A DNA stretch of 13,588 nt from Euryarchaeota archaeon UBA33. GTDB lineage: Archaea > Thermoplasmatota > E2 > DHVEG-1. Under the pieces are notes generated by a model that was given only the letters and a program-made list of their open reading frames with translations, was not told the DNA's origin and searched no databases. Position numbers and translations under genes: made by a program. Each line of letters begins with the position of its first letter. The first letter of the stretch is position 1. Location: positions 10,685 to 24,272 of the forward strand of contig DAYE01000042.1 in the NCBI GenBank assembly GCA_002506745.1, in the 5' to 3' direction. Of this stretch, positions 5,726 to 12,253 are shown piece by piece.

Positions 5726-5824
5726 TAGTATATAAATTTTTTTATAGAATTAATATATTTTGTATAAAAACCTTCCTATAAATCTCAGGGTTAACTCGGA
5801 TTTGTATTTTAAAAAATTGTTAAT

Positions 5825-6871
5825 TTATATGTTATTTTTAATAAAATTAATGATCATGTCAAGGCTTGGCGGAAGAATATCCAGCGAAGAAACATACTGT
5901 CCCGCAACAATGTTTGCGAACAACAGACGTTCGTCAACTGCAAATCCAAGAAAGTCTGCAAAAATATTCGCTGCGTTCCATACATCACCTGCGCCAGTAG
6001 ACCGGTACACTGTCAAAAGAGGAATGGTCGGAATGACCGTGACTGTATCCTGAACTGAACCTGAAAATTGAGATGTATGGAAATCAACACGTGCTGGTAT
6101 TTTCTTTTTCAATGATTCTAACGTGGATATCATATCTGTCTGGGTCTTACATGGGCTATTGCTATAATATCGGAGTTCGTTTTCATTGAGCCCAAACAGG
6201 TCTAACTGAGGATTCATCAAAACCTTCTCTATCAGTTCGGGAATATCTTGCACCCGGGGTGAGGGATCGCCAGAGTCAAAGAATGTTTTCACGTTCTGCT
6301 TTTTTGCCCTCTCAAAAACCTTACATGCAAGGTCAGTCCCAAAACGATTCAGATTCCAATTTGTCACTCCGACAAGATTCGCAGACGAAATCAACTCATG
6401 ATCATGGTTGTTTAACTGTTCATAAGTAAACGTCGCAACCGACCCTGGATCCCCGATCATGATGTTTGCCCGTGGCTTCTGAAATTCTAGGGCTGCGGTC
6501 ATCGCAAGATTCCCATCGGTATGTACTCCAGAAAGATCCACACCGTTTTTACCTAACAAATATTGGAGAAGATGCAAACCCAAGGGGTTCGTTTGACATA
6601 TCAAATGAGCACTCATCCCAAGGCGTGCAAGCCCCAGGGCAGTATTCGCAGCGTTTCCTCCTTGTTGAATCCGCTGAGGAATCCCTGGTTGGTTACCCCC
6701 GCCTCGTACCGCAATACTTTGTACATCCTGGCATGTCTTCTCTAACGAATCAAAATACACAAAATGGTCAACAAAGAAATCGGGAAGCATGACGATATGA
6801 AACGAGGGCAGTTCCTTTCTCTCGAGGCTTAGTAGTCTCTGTAGTAATCGTTTTTGAAGGAAAGACTCCAT
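5825..6871 (-). CDS. PfkB-family carbohydrate/nucleoside kinase, substrate unknown
   Basis: 348 residues with the ribokinase fold. The glycine-rich substrate motif GGNAANTALGLARLG is at 71-85. FGLNENE (226-232) corresponds to the N-x-x-E region that helps bind phosphate and magnesium. STGAGDVWNAANIF (291-304) is the anion-hole signature with the catalytic base D296. In the usual DTTGAGD form of that signature the first aspartate is replaced here by R290, and the phenylalanine after GAGD by VW, marking a divergent branch. The N-terminal 25 residues precede the first strand (MLPDFFVDHFVYF), so a start at M28 is conceivable; the ATG at 6871 has GGTG-type bases shortly upstream. The enzyme should transfer phosphate from a nucleotide to a sugar or nucleoside in the cytoplasm. 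It is a single gene with its own promoter, and its neighbours give no hint of substrate. Confidence 0.85.
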   Translation of the reverse strand: MESFLQKRLLQRLLSLERKELPSFHIVMLPDFFVDHFVYFDSLEKTCQDVQSIAVRGGGNQPGIPQRIQQGGNAANTALGLARLGMSAHLICQTNPLGLHLLQYLLGKNGVDLSGVHTDGNLAMTAALEFQKPRANIMIGDPGSVATFTYEQLNNHDHELISSANLVGVTNWNLNRFGTDLACKVFERAKKQNVKTFFDSGDPSPRVQDIPELIEKVLMNPQLDLFGLNENELRYYSNSPCKTQTDMISTLESLKKKIPARVDFHTSQFSGSVQDTVTVIPTIPLLTVYRSTGAGDVWNAANIFADFLGFAVDERLLFANIVAGQYVSSLDILPPSLDMIINFIKNNI

Positions 6872-6923
6872 TCACACACCACCCAGAGTATCATGCAGCT
6901 GGTATTTTAGGTTAAACACTCCG

Positions 6924-6938
6924 AATTTTTATATTTTT
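6924..6938 (-). promoter_or_regulatory. TATA promoter of the PfkB kinase gene
   Basis: The minus strand reads AAAAATATAAAAATT, a strong archaeal TATA box, about 55 bases upstream of the ATG at 6871. Transcription would start near 6905, giving a leader of about 35 bases. Confidence 0.55.
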
Positions 6939-6972
6939 GACCCAAAAAACAACGAAAAACCTGCCAAATAGA

Positions 6973-6987
6973 GAAAATTATATATAG
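6973..6987 (+). promoter_or_regulatory. BRE/TATA promoter of the DUF6015-like gene
   Basis: GAAAA followed by TTATATATA (6978-6986) forms a BRE/TATA pair. RNA would start near 7010, leaving a leader of about 80 bases that contains an upstream ATG at 7034 opening a 25-codon frame. Confidence 0.55.
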
Positions 6988-7088
6988 AAGTTCCATACAG
7001 ATATATTGCGAATTAGTTTAAAAATAAACATCCATGGAAGGAAGAGAGATTAAAAAGAAACATGAAGACCTAAAGGAAGATGATTTTT

Positions 7089-7496
7089 ATGACCATTATA
7101 ACACTCGATGATTTATCAAAAGCAATCGCCAATCGGGTCGGTATCGACATCGAAGAAGCAAAAAGGGACGCAGGGTTCGTCATGGATATTTTCGGATTCG
7201 ATGACCGGGTCATCGACAACGTCCTTGACCCTGAAGACCGACAGTTGTTCTACATCCTTGAAGAAGAAGGGATGTTAACGACAGAACGGGAAGAAACCAC
7301 GTTATATGATGGACGGGAGTGGCGTACCCATTACTGGCGCCTTAAAAAAGACACCATCGCTCGCTATTCAAAAGAGGGTAGCATAGATCGGAACGCCCTT
7401 ATTGTAGATAAAAAACAACCAAAGAACGTCTCTGATGATGATATCTACAATACCATCGAAGACGACATGTGGACGACAACGAGAAAAATAGGGTAA
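7089..7496 (+). CDS. DUF6015-like protein, probable winged-helix-type fold
   Basis: 135 residues from ATG 7089; a second ATG in frame at 7080 would add three residues (MIF). AGGA at 7074-7077 is too close to 7080 and 11 bases from 7089, so I favour 7089. The protein is acidic and cytoplasmic, with no signal or membrane span. Residues about 1-45 are helical (TLDDLSKAIANRVGID, then AKRDAGFVMDIFGFDDRVID). The middle part DRQLFYILEEEGMLTT, then YDGREWRTHYWRL, looks like the recognition helix and wing of a winged-helix domain. Proteins of this look are annotated as DUF6015 and occur widely in Thermoplasmata, always uncharacterised as far as I know. The C-terminal 35 residues are polar and likely flexible. 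A nucleic-acid role is inference only. A separate terminator and promoter lie between it and metK. Confidence 0.78.
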   Translation: MTIITLDDLSKAIANRVGIDIEEAKRDAGFVMDIFGFDDRVIDNVLDPEDRQLFYILEEEGMLTTEREETTLYDGREWRTHYWRLKKDTIARYSKEGSIDRNALIVDKKQPKNVSDDDIYNTIEDDMWTTTRKIG

Positions 7497-7508
7497 ACCA
7501 ACTCATTA

Positions 7509-7516
7509 TTTTTTTT
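7509..7516 (+). terminator. T8 terminator after the DUF6015-like gene
   Basis: Eight T starting 12 bases after the stop codon, followed by further T-rich sequence to about 7527 (CTTTATTCTTT). No hairpin is seen. It separates the gene from metK, which has its own promoter. Confidence 0.5.
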
Positions 7517-7546
7517 CTTTATTCTTTCACCAACCTTTTCCCCTTT

Positions 7547-7562
7547 GATAAACTTAATAAAT
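7547..7562 (+). promoter_or_regulatory. BRE/TATA promoter of metK
   Basis: GATAAA (7547-7552) and CTTAATAAAT (7553-7562) form a BRE/TATA pair. RNA would begin near 7585, giving a leader of about 30 bases with the ribosome-binding site GGGTGA (7605-7610) four bases before the ATG. The leader is too short for a SAM-sensing riboswitch and none is visible. Confidence 0.55.
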
Positions 7563-7614
7563 TCCTTCTGGTTGTGGAATTCCGTACATAAGAGGTTCTT
7601 AACTGGGTGAAGAT

Positions 7615-8784
7615 ATGACAAAACGAAAGAATATCATAAGCTCCGAATCGGTCACTGAAGGACATCCCGATAAAATGTGCGATTTGATCTCTGATGCGAT
7701 CCTGGATGAAGCACTCCGGCAGGATAAAAACTCACGGGTCGCTGTTGAGACAGGGACAAAGAATGGAGGGGTTATGGTCTTTGGTGAAATGACCACAGAT
7801 GCCTACATCGATATTCCTCATATCGTTCGTGATACTATCAAAGGAATCGGATATACGAAATCCGAATACGGCATCGAATGGGAAACCTGCTCGGTGTGGG
7901 TTCAGATCACTGAACAAAGCCCTGATATCTCTCAAGGTGTCACGGTAGGAAAAGGACTGCACAAGGAGCAAGGAGCCGGCGATCAGGGAATGATGTACGG
8001 GTACGCCTGTAATGAAACCAAGGAATTCATGCCGTTACCGATCCTTCTTGCCCATAAACTGACCAAGCGATTATCAGAGATGAGGAAAACCGGTCGTATC
8101 TCATACTTACGACCTGATGGGAAATCACAGGTTTCCATTGAATACGATGAAAAAGGAAAACCTCTCCGGGCTCATACGATTGTTGTGTCTACCCAGCACG
8201 ATGGTGGTGTTGCCCATGAGCGGATACGAAAAGATGTCATTGAAATGGTTATCAAACCTGTCTGCAATGAGTGGATTGATAAGGACACAATTTTCCACGT
8301 CAACCCGACAGGGGCATTTATCCGTGGTGGTCCGTACGCAGATGCTGGTTTAACCGGAAGGAAGATTATTGTCGACACCTACGGAGGTATTGGCAGACAT
8401 GGTGGTGGTGCTTTCTCTGGAAAAGACCCCACAAAAGTCGACCGTAGTGCTGCGTATGCGACCCGGTATATCGCAAAAAACCTTGTCGCCTCAGGGATCG
8501 CAGATAAATGTGAAATCCAGTTCGCCTACGCCATTGGTGTGGCAGAACCGGTGTCCATCAACATCGATTGTTTTGGCACAAACAAGATTCCTCTAGATGT
8601 TATCGACAAACTCATTAGAGAATTTTTCCCAATACGTCCCGCTGATATTATCAGTCAACTTGACTTGAGACGACCCATCTTTAAGAGCACGGCTGCCTAT
8701 GGTCACTTTGGACGAGAGGAACCTGATTTCACCTGGGAGAAGACAGATAAGGTGAAATTGTTAAAAGCTGAAGCGAAGATATAA
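7615..8784 (+). CDS. metK: S-adenosylmethionine synthetase, bacterial type
   Basis: 389 residues, the usual length of bacterial and eukaryotic MetK. It makes S-adenosylmethionine from methionine and ATP in the cytoplasm, with triphosphate cleavage. Signature parts are all present: [17 protein letters not shown] (12-28) with catalytic H17 and D19, [12 protein letters not shown] (120-131) of the adenosine-binding loop, [14 protein letters not shown] (245-258), and the glycine-rich loop [19 protein letters not shown] (263-281), whose lysines and aspartates hold the triphosphate. The ribosome-binding site GGGTGA supports the ATG at 7615. The oddity is taxonomic: most archaea carry the very divergent archaeal-type enzyme (COG1812), so this copy suggests an old transfer from bacteria or lineage-specific replacement. 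No gene next to it belongs to methionine metabolism. Confidence 0.96.
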   Translation: MTKRKNIISSESVTEGHPDKMCDLISDAILDEALRQDKNSRVAVETGTKNGGVMVFGEMTTDAYIDIPHIVRDTIKGIGYTKSEYGIEWETCSVWVQITEQSPDISQGVTVGKGLHKEQGAGDQGMMYGYACNETKEFMPLPILLAHKLTKRLSEMRKTGRISYLRPDGKSQVSIEYDEKGKPLRAHTIVVSTQHDGGVAHERIRKDVIEMVIKPVCNEWIDKDTIFHVNPTGAFIRGGPYADAGLTGRKIIVDTYGGIGRHGGGAFSGKDPTKVDRSAAYATRYIAKNLVASGIADKCEIQFAYAIGVAEPVSINIDCFGTNKIPLDVIDKLIREFFPIRPADIISQLDLRRPIFKSTAAYGHFGREEPDFTWEKTDKVKLLKAEAKI

Positions 8785-8785
8785 T

Positions 8786-8804
8786 CTTTCTCCTATTTTT
8801 CTTT
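8786..8804 (+). terminator. T-rich terminator after metK
   Basis: Pyrimidine-rich sequence with TTT, T5 (8796-8800) and TTT directly after the metK stop, in the 51-base gap to the convergent UPF0179 gene. It is weak compared with the other terminators here. Confidence 0.35.
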
Positions 8805-8835
8805 GTATCAGAAATATTTACAAAGTGGTTCTACG

Positions 8836-9264
8836 CTATATCTCTGAAACATCGACTTTATATAACTCGTAATTTTTTGGGCAGGTCAATTTTTCGTATA
8901 CCTTCTTAACGGTATACGTTTTCCCATTTTGAAGTGCTGTGGTCGTACAAATCTCAAATGAATCGCACCCGATGTTCTTACAATCTTTCTTTTCGATTGT
9001 TGTCGTTGCTCCCTCAGAGAGTTCTTTGGTAACCGCAACGGTTAAAGGGAGTTCTTCGACTTCTACGACGATTACTTTTCCCTCATGGATGTTGCATTCA
9101 TGGAATTTTTCCCGTAATTTGGTGATACGATAGTTTCTCCCTGGTTTCAGGTTGAAACAGACGGTTTTTAGTTGACAATTTCTGCATTCGCTGTTCGACC
9201 CAAGGTAGACAAATTCTTGTCCTTCCACAGCCAGTTGTTCACCTACTAGTGTCACAAGGACCAT
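8836..9264 (-). CDS. UPF0179 family cysteine-rich protein
   Basis: 142 residues. It opens MVLVTLVGEQLAVEGQEF and continues with C27-x2-C30-x5-C36 (SECRNCQLKTVC), NLKPGRNYRI, a single cysteine in KFHECN, then C-x4-C-x5-C (DCKNIGCDSFEIC) and a final cysteine in KLTCPKNY. The two similar cysteine-bearing halves suggest an internal duplication or two metal or Fe-S sites. UPF0179 proteins are widespread in Euryarchaeota and, as far as I know, have no assigned function. It is soluble and cytoplasmic, without signal or membrane span. The start shares one base with the egsA stop (TAATG), so the two genes are co-transcribed and translationally coupled. Confidence 0.88.
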   Translation of the reverse strand: MVLVTLVGEQLAVEGQEFVYLGSNSECRNCQLKTVCFNLKPGRNYRITKLREKFHECNIHEGKVIVVEVEELPLTVAVTKELSEGATTTIEKKDCKNIGCDSFEICTTTALQNGKTYTVKKVYEKLTCPKNYELYKVDVSEI

Positions 9265-10358
9265 TAGATCACTCCAGTTATTTTCGCTAGCTTCTTTGCA
9301 GCGTCCTCTGTTAACCCAAGTTCACCAAGGATAGTATATCGGTCAGGGCGTATTTTCTGCGCACCCATAAGTGCCTGGATTATTTTTTTCTTCGGGATGT
9401 TGAGTTCTTTTGCTGTGGTTGGGGCTCCAATCATTTTTAATGCATCACGGATAAGCTGCCAGTCTCCCCCATGGAGGAACATCATCATGATAGAGCCAAC
9501 CCCGCATTGTTCCCCATGTAGTGCTTTTCCCGGGGCGATGGAATCAAGCATGTGTGAGAACATATGTTCAGCACCAGATGCAGGGCGTGTGTTTCCCGCA
9601 ACGCTCATCGCGACGCCTGATACGACCATACATTTTATGGCCTGCCAGACTGCTTCTTCAAGGCCTGTACGGATATCCTCTGCCTTGTCCAGCAACAACT
9701 GAGAGGATGTTGTGGAGAGTGATGCGGCAAATGTGCTGAATTCTTCGTCCTTGAGGCGATGGGCAAGCTCCCAGTCTTTCACCGCGGTCAGATTTGATAT
9801 CACATCAGCGCATCCTGAGGCAAGCATACGATAGGGGGCTCTCATGATGACAGCGGTGTCTGCGAGTACTGCTATTGGTGAAACTGCTGTCTTTGAGATG
9901 GATCCTTTCTTGTCTTTAAGCGCAGCGCGGGGTGATGCCATTCCATCATGGGATGCAGATGTCGGAACACTGACAAAATTTGTTGAGAGTTCATAGGTAG
10001 CACATTTTGTGACGTCAATGACAGAGCCTCCACCAACACCGAGGAGGAAATCCGAACCTGTTCTTTTAGCTTCTTTTACAACTGTATTGACTTCCCGTAT
10101 TGTCGGCCATGCAGGAAGCACATCTCGTTTTATCAAGGGTAAGGAGAGTACAACCATGTTGATATCATACCCAGCACCAGAAAGAATTTTTTCAATGCGA
10201 TCACCAGATATTTTCTTGGTGTTCTTATCGCAGACAAGCAACACATTGTTACTTGGTGCAAGATGACTGCAGATTCCTTTGATCTGATCGGTCGTATTAT
10301 GACCAACGATGACTTCCCGCGGGAATATCATGGTTTTGAATTTGGTAAATCGCTCCAT
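9264..10358 (-). CDS. egsA: sn-Glycerol-1-phosphate dehydrogenase
   Basis: 364 residues, a normal length. It reduces dihydroxyacetone phosphate to sn-glycerol-1-phosphate with NAD(P)H, setting the stereochemistry of archaeal membrane lipids. It belongs to the iron/zinc polyol dehydrogenase superfamily. The nucleotide-binding glycine motif GVGGGSVIDVTK is at 107-118, VPTSASHDGMASPRA at 131-145 is typical of this enzyme, and probable zinc ligands are D185 (SGCADVISN), H265 (SGAEHMFSH) and H281 (LHGEQ). It is a strong marker that the window is archaeal. The gene has its own promoter within 40 bases and almost no leader, and it leads a two-gene operon with the UPF0179 gene. No ribosome-binding site precedes the ATG, which fits a leaderless or nearly leaderless transcript. 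Confidence 0.96.
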   Translation of the reverse strand: MERFTKFKTMIFPREVIVGHNTTDQIKGICSHLAPSNNVLLVCDKNTKKISGDRIEKILSGAGYDINMVVLSLPLIKRDVLPAWPTIREVNTVVKEAKRTGSDFLLGVGGGSVIDVTKCATYELSTNFVSVPTSASHDGMASPRAALKDKKGSISKTAVSPIAVLADTAVIMRAPYRMLASGCADVISNLTAVKDWELAHRLKDEEFSTFAASLSTTSSQLLLDKAEDIRTGLEEAVWQAIKCMVVSGVAMSVAGNTRPASGAEHMFSHMLDSIAPGKALHGEQCGVGSIMMMFLHGGDWQLIRDALKMIGAPTTAKELNIPKKKIIQALMGAQKIRPDRYTILGELGLTEDAAKKLAKITGVI

Positions 10359-10384
10359 ATTGGACTCAGGGGAGTAAACTACAG

Positions 10385-10399
10385 GTTTATAATATTATT
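10385..10399 (-). promoter_or_regulatory. TATA promoter of egsA
   Basis: The minus strand reads AATAATATTATAAAC, 27-40 bases before the egsA ATG. Starting 25 bases downstream would give an RNA with a leader of only about 7 bases. A second A/T box inside the palindrome at 10427-10440 could act as an alternative upstream promoter. Confidence 0.5.
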
Positions 10400-10426
10400 C
10401 TTTTACTGGATGTGAGGTTTAATATA

Positions 10427-10440
10427 CTCTTTATAAAGAG
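10427..10440. promoter_or_regulatory. Perfect 14-base palindrome upstream of egsA
   Basis: CTCTTTATAAAGAG equals its own reverse complement and contains TTTATAAA. It lies about 30 bases upstream of the proposed egsA TATA box in the 256-base gap before the Ig-like gene. It could be an operator for a dimeric regulator or a symmetric second TATA element. The rest of the gap holds only A/T-rich sequence without a supported gene. Confidence 0.4.
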
Positions 10441-10614
10441 GTTTCTGTTATTTTATTCATCGTTGATAAATATATATGATGTTCTTCAGAAGTTTCTTTT
10501 TATTCAGGTTTGATGAGGATTTAGGTGTTAAAATGAAATTTTGTTCCTCATAAGTATTTGGATTATTACAGGGGCGGCTCTGTGACATTCTATAAAAGTA
10601 AGTTTTTTTACCAT

Positions 10615-12198
10615 TTATTTGTGTTTAATTTTTCGTTCTTCTTTTTGGAGATGAGCATAGCGTTGTGTATGTTCATAGATAAGTGCTTCATATATTTCCT
10701 TCGAAATTGATCCTTCCTTATAATATTTTTTTGCAGCTTCTTCTTGTAGTCTTTTCGTTTCTATCATCTCTTCCTGAATGGTTTTTACGCGTCGAGATTT
10801 ATACATTTTTCCTATGAATGCGAAACCAATTATTCCACATATACCTGCTGCAAGTAAGGGGATTACTATGAGAATTATGGTTGATTGTGATTCTGATGTG
10901 ATTAAAAAGATTTTTTTTATTTCCCCTTTATTTTCGAATAAATCCTGGGCGTTTATTTCAAAGACTTGACTTCCGATGTCCTGGGTTGTGACAGAAATAT
11001 TGGTCGTGTACATCCCATTATTCTCATTCTGTAACGTAATATTTCCCTGAGAGGTACCTAGTAGTACTGTCCCTGTTTTCATTAACGAGTTATCTAAATA
11101 TCGGACCTCGACTTTAAAAGAAATGATGGAATTCGCTGAAAATTGTAAGGTTTGTGGCTCTAAAATAGTAACTTGTAACGGGGCAGGTTCAATAATGATT
11201 GATAGCGCACTCCCGCCTACTTTTACTATTCCACTGATGTTTTTTATACTATCAACAGTACAAAACCATTCGCCAATGGGTGCATCCCAAGGGATGTTAT
11301 AGTTTTGTTTGTAGTTCCCTGGTGTGTATTCAACCAGAGGTATTGTCACTAAGGAGGGTAATGTACAGAATGAAGTTGCATTTCGAACGCTTTGTAGGTT
11401 TTCGGTAACATAGACCGAGATATCAAACGTATCCCCTCTTTGATAAATTGCTTTATTCGGTGGAGAATAGAAATCGACAGCAAAACGCATAATCGCTGGG
11501 GGCGTGGAAATTGTGATGGATTTCGATTCGACGCCTACATGTCCTTCTGTATCGATTACTCTAGTCTGTACTGTCCAAACTCCTTCAGTATCTCCATAGG
11601 AAATTGGAATAAAAAATTCATAGGAGTCATTTTGAATTTGAGTTCTGAGAGATATGTTCTTCTTTGCATTTGCAATGGATATGATAACATCCCCAGAATC
11701 AACGATATCATCATCAAAAGTGGTTGCATTTCCGTAGAGGTGAATCTGTTGTCCTTTTACATATTCGGCTTTGTCAGTAAATAATTGTACTGTCAAATCT
11801 GTCGTCACAGTGAGATGAATATCGATAGAATGATTGCTTCTTTCTGATTGTGCAGAAATTTTGTAGGTATATACTCCTGGATTTGAAAGAATGGATGATT
11901 GGAAGGTAATTGTGCATCTACAAGGAGTTACTCCTGTTGTTGGTTGAATGGAACTAGATATCCCTGCAGGGGTGTTCTCAACCCAGTTTCCTTGTAGAGA
12001 AACGATCCCTGTACTATTTCCTGATTGATTGACAAACAAAGTAATTGTGATATTCTTCCCAGGCACTAGCTGGAACTCATCATTTTGAAGCAATAAGGAA
12101 TAATCAAATGATGGAGAAGATGTTGAAAGCGTAATAGAAAAAAATTGACCAACACTTAGTAACATGATCGCAAAGACAAATAGACGATATCTTTTCAC
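10615..12198 (-). CDS. Surface protein with Ig-like repeats, membrane anchor and GSISKE tail
   Basis: 527 residues from the GTG at 12198 (an ATG at 12249 would add 17 polar residues). GAGGAG lies six bases before the GTG, and the protein then opens with a normal signal segment (KRYRLFVFAIMLLSVGQFF). Three to four beta-sandwich repeats of roughly 90-100 residues follow, with recurring YxxGxxIxxxxxA and NGMYTTNIS-like strand ends resembling Ig-like or macroglobulin MG domains, and many N-x-S/T sites. A single membrane span (IILIVIPLLAAGICGIIGF) precedes a cytoplasmic helical tail of about 75 residues with AAKKYYKEGSISKEIYEAL, similar to SHOCT-type tails. Most of the protein is therefore extracellular, and the tail may mediate oligomerisation or signalling. 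It lies just downstream of a paralog (12254-13588) and is co-transcribed with it. No catalytic motif was seen, and the function is unknown. Confidence 0.8.
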   Translation of the reverse strand: MKRYRLFVFAIMLLSVGQFFSITLSTSSPSFDYSLLLQNDEFQLVPGKNITITLFVNQSGNSTGIVSLQGNWVENTPAGISSSIQPTTGVTPCRCTITFQSSILSNPGVYTYKISAQSERSNHSIDIHLTVTTDLTVQLFTDKAEYVKGQQIHLYGNATTFDDDIVDSGDVIISIANAKKNISLRTQIQNDSYEFFIPISYGDTEGVWTVQTRVIDTEGHVGVESKSITISTPPAIMRFAVDFYSPPNKAIYQRGDTFDISVYVTENLQSVRNATSFCTLPSLVTIPLVEYTPGNYKQNYNIPWDAPIGEWFCTVDSIKNISGIVKVGGSALSIIIEPAPLQVTILEPQTLQFSANSIISFKVEVRYLDNSLMKTGTVLLGTSQGNITLQNENNGMYTTNISVTTQDIGSQVFEINAQDLFENKGEIKKIFLITSESQSTIILIVIPLLAAGICGIIGFAFIGKMYKSRRVKTIQEEMIETKRLQEEAAKKYYKEGSISKEIYEALIYEHTQRYAHLQKEERKIKHK

Positions 12199-12204
12199 TG
12201 GCAT

Positions 12205-12210
12205 CTCCTC
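12205..12210 (-). promoter_or_regulatory. Ribosome-binding site favouring a GTG start
   Basis: The minus strand reads GAGGAG, then ATGCCA, then GTG (12198-12196). The spacing suits the GTG and not the ATG immediately behind the site, and the GTG start places the signal peptide at the extreme N terminus. Confidence 0.5.
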
Positions 12211-12253
12211 GTATCCTTCATGACATTTTCCATACTGTTTTTCTTTCATGACA

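Noticed and set aside
5649..5735. 28-residue plus-strand frame behind AGGAGAGA (MGKFEGGEERLKKIYASPIL)
   Set aside because: The spacing to the SD-like octamer is very short, and the frame spans both arms of the inverted repeat, so a structural or chance origin is as likely.
7585..7614. SAM riboswitch upstream of metK
   Set aside because: The predicted leader is about 30 bases with only a four-base-pair mini hairpin (AAGAGGTTCTT), far too small for any known SAM riboswitch.
9397..9739. Two overlapping plus-strand open frames inside egsA
   Set aside because: They are antisense shadows of a clear, full-length egsA gene; neither has a promoter or family resemblance.
10490..10560. Box C/D-like small RNA (TTGATGA near 10509)
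   Set aside because: The base before the C-box core is not a purine and no CUGA D box lies at a suitable distance.
10528..10614. 28-residue frame starting with ATG directly after the stop of the Ig-like gene (MVKKLTFIECHR and on)
   Set aside because: No ribosome-binding site, no recognisable motif and A/T-rich codons; the position right after TAA is suggestive, but there is too little to call a gene.
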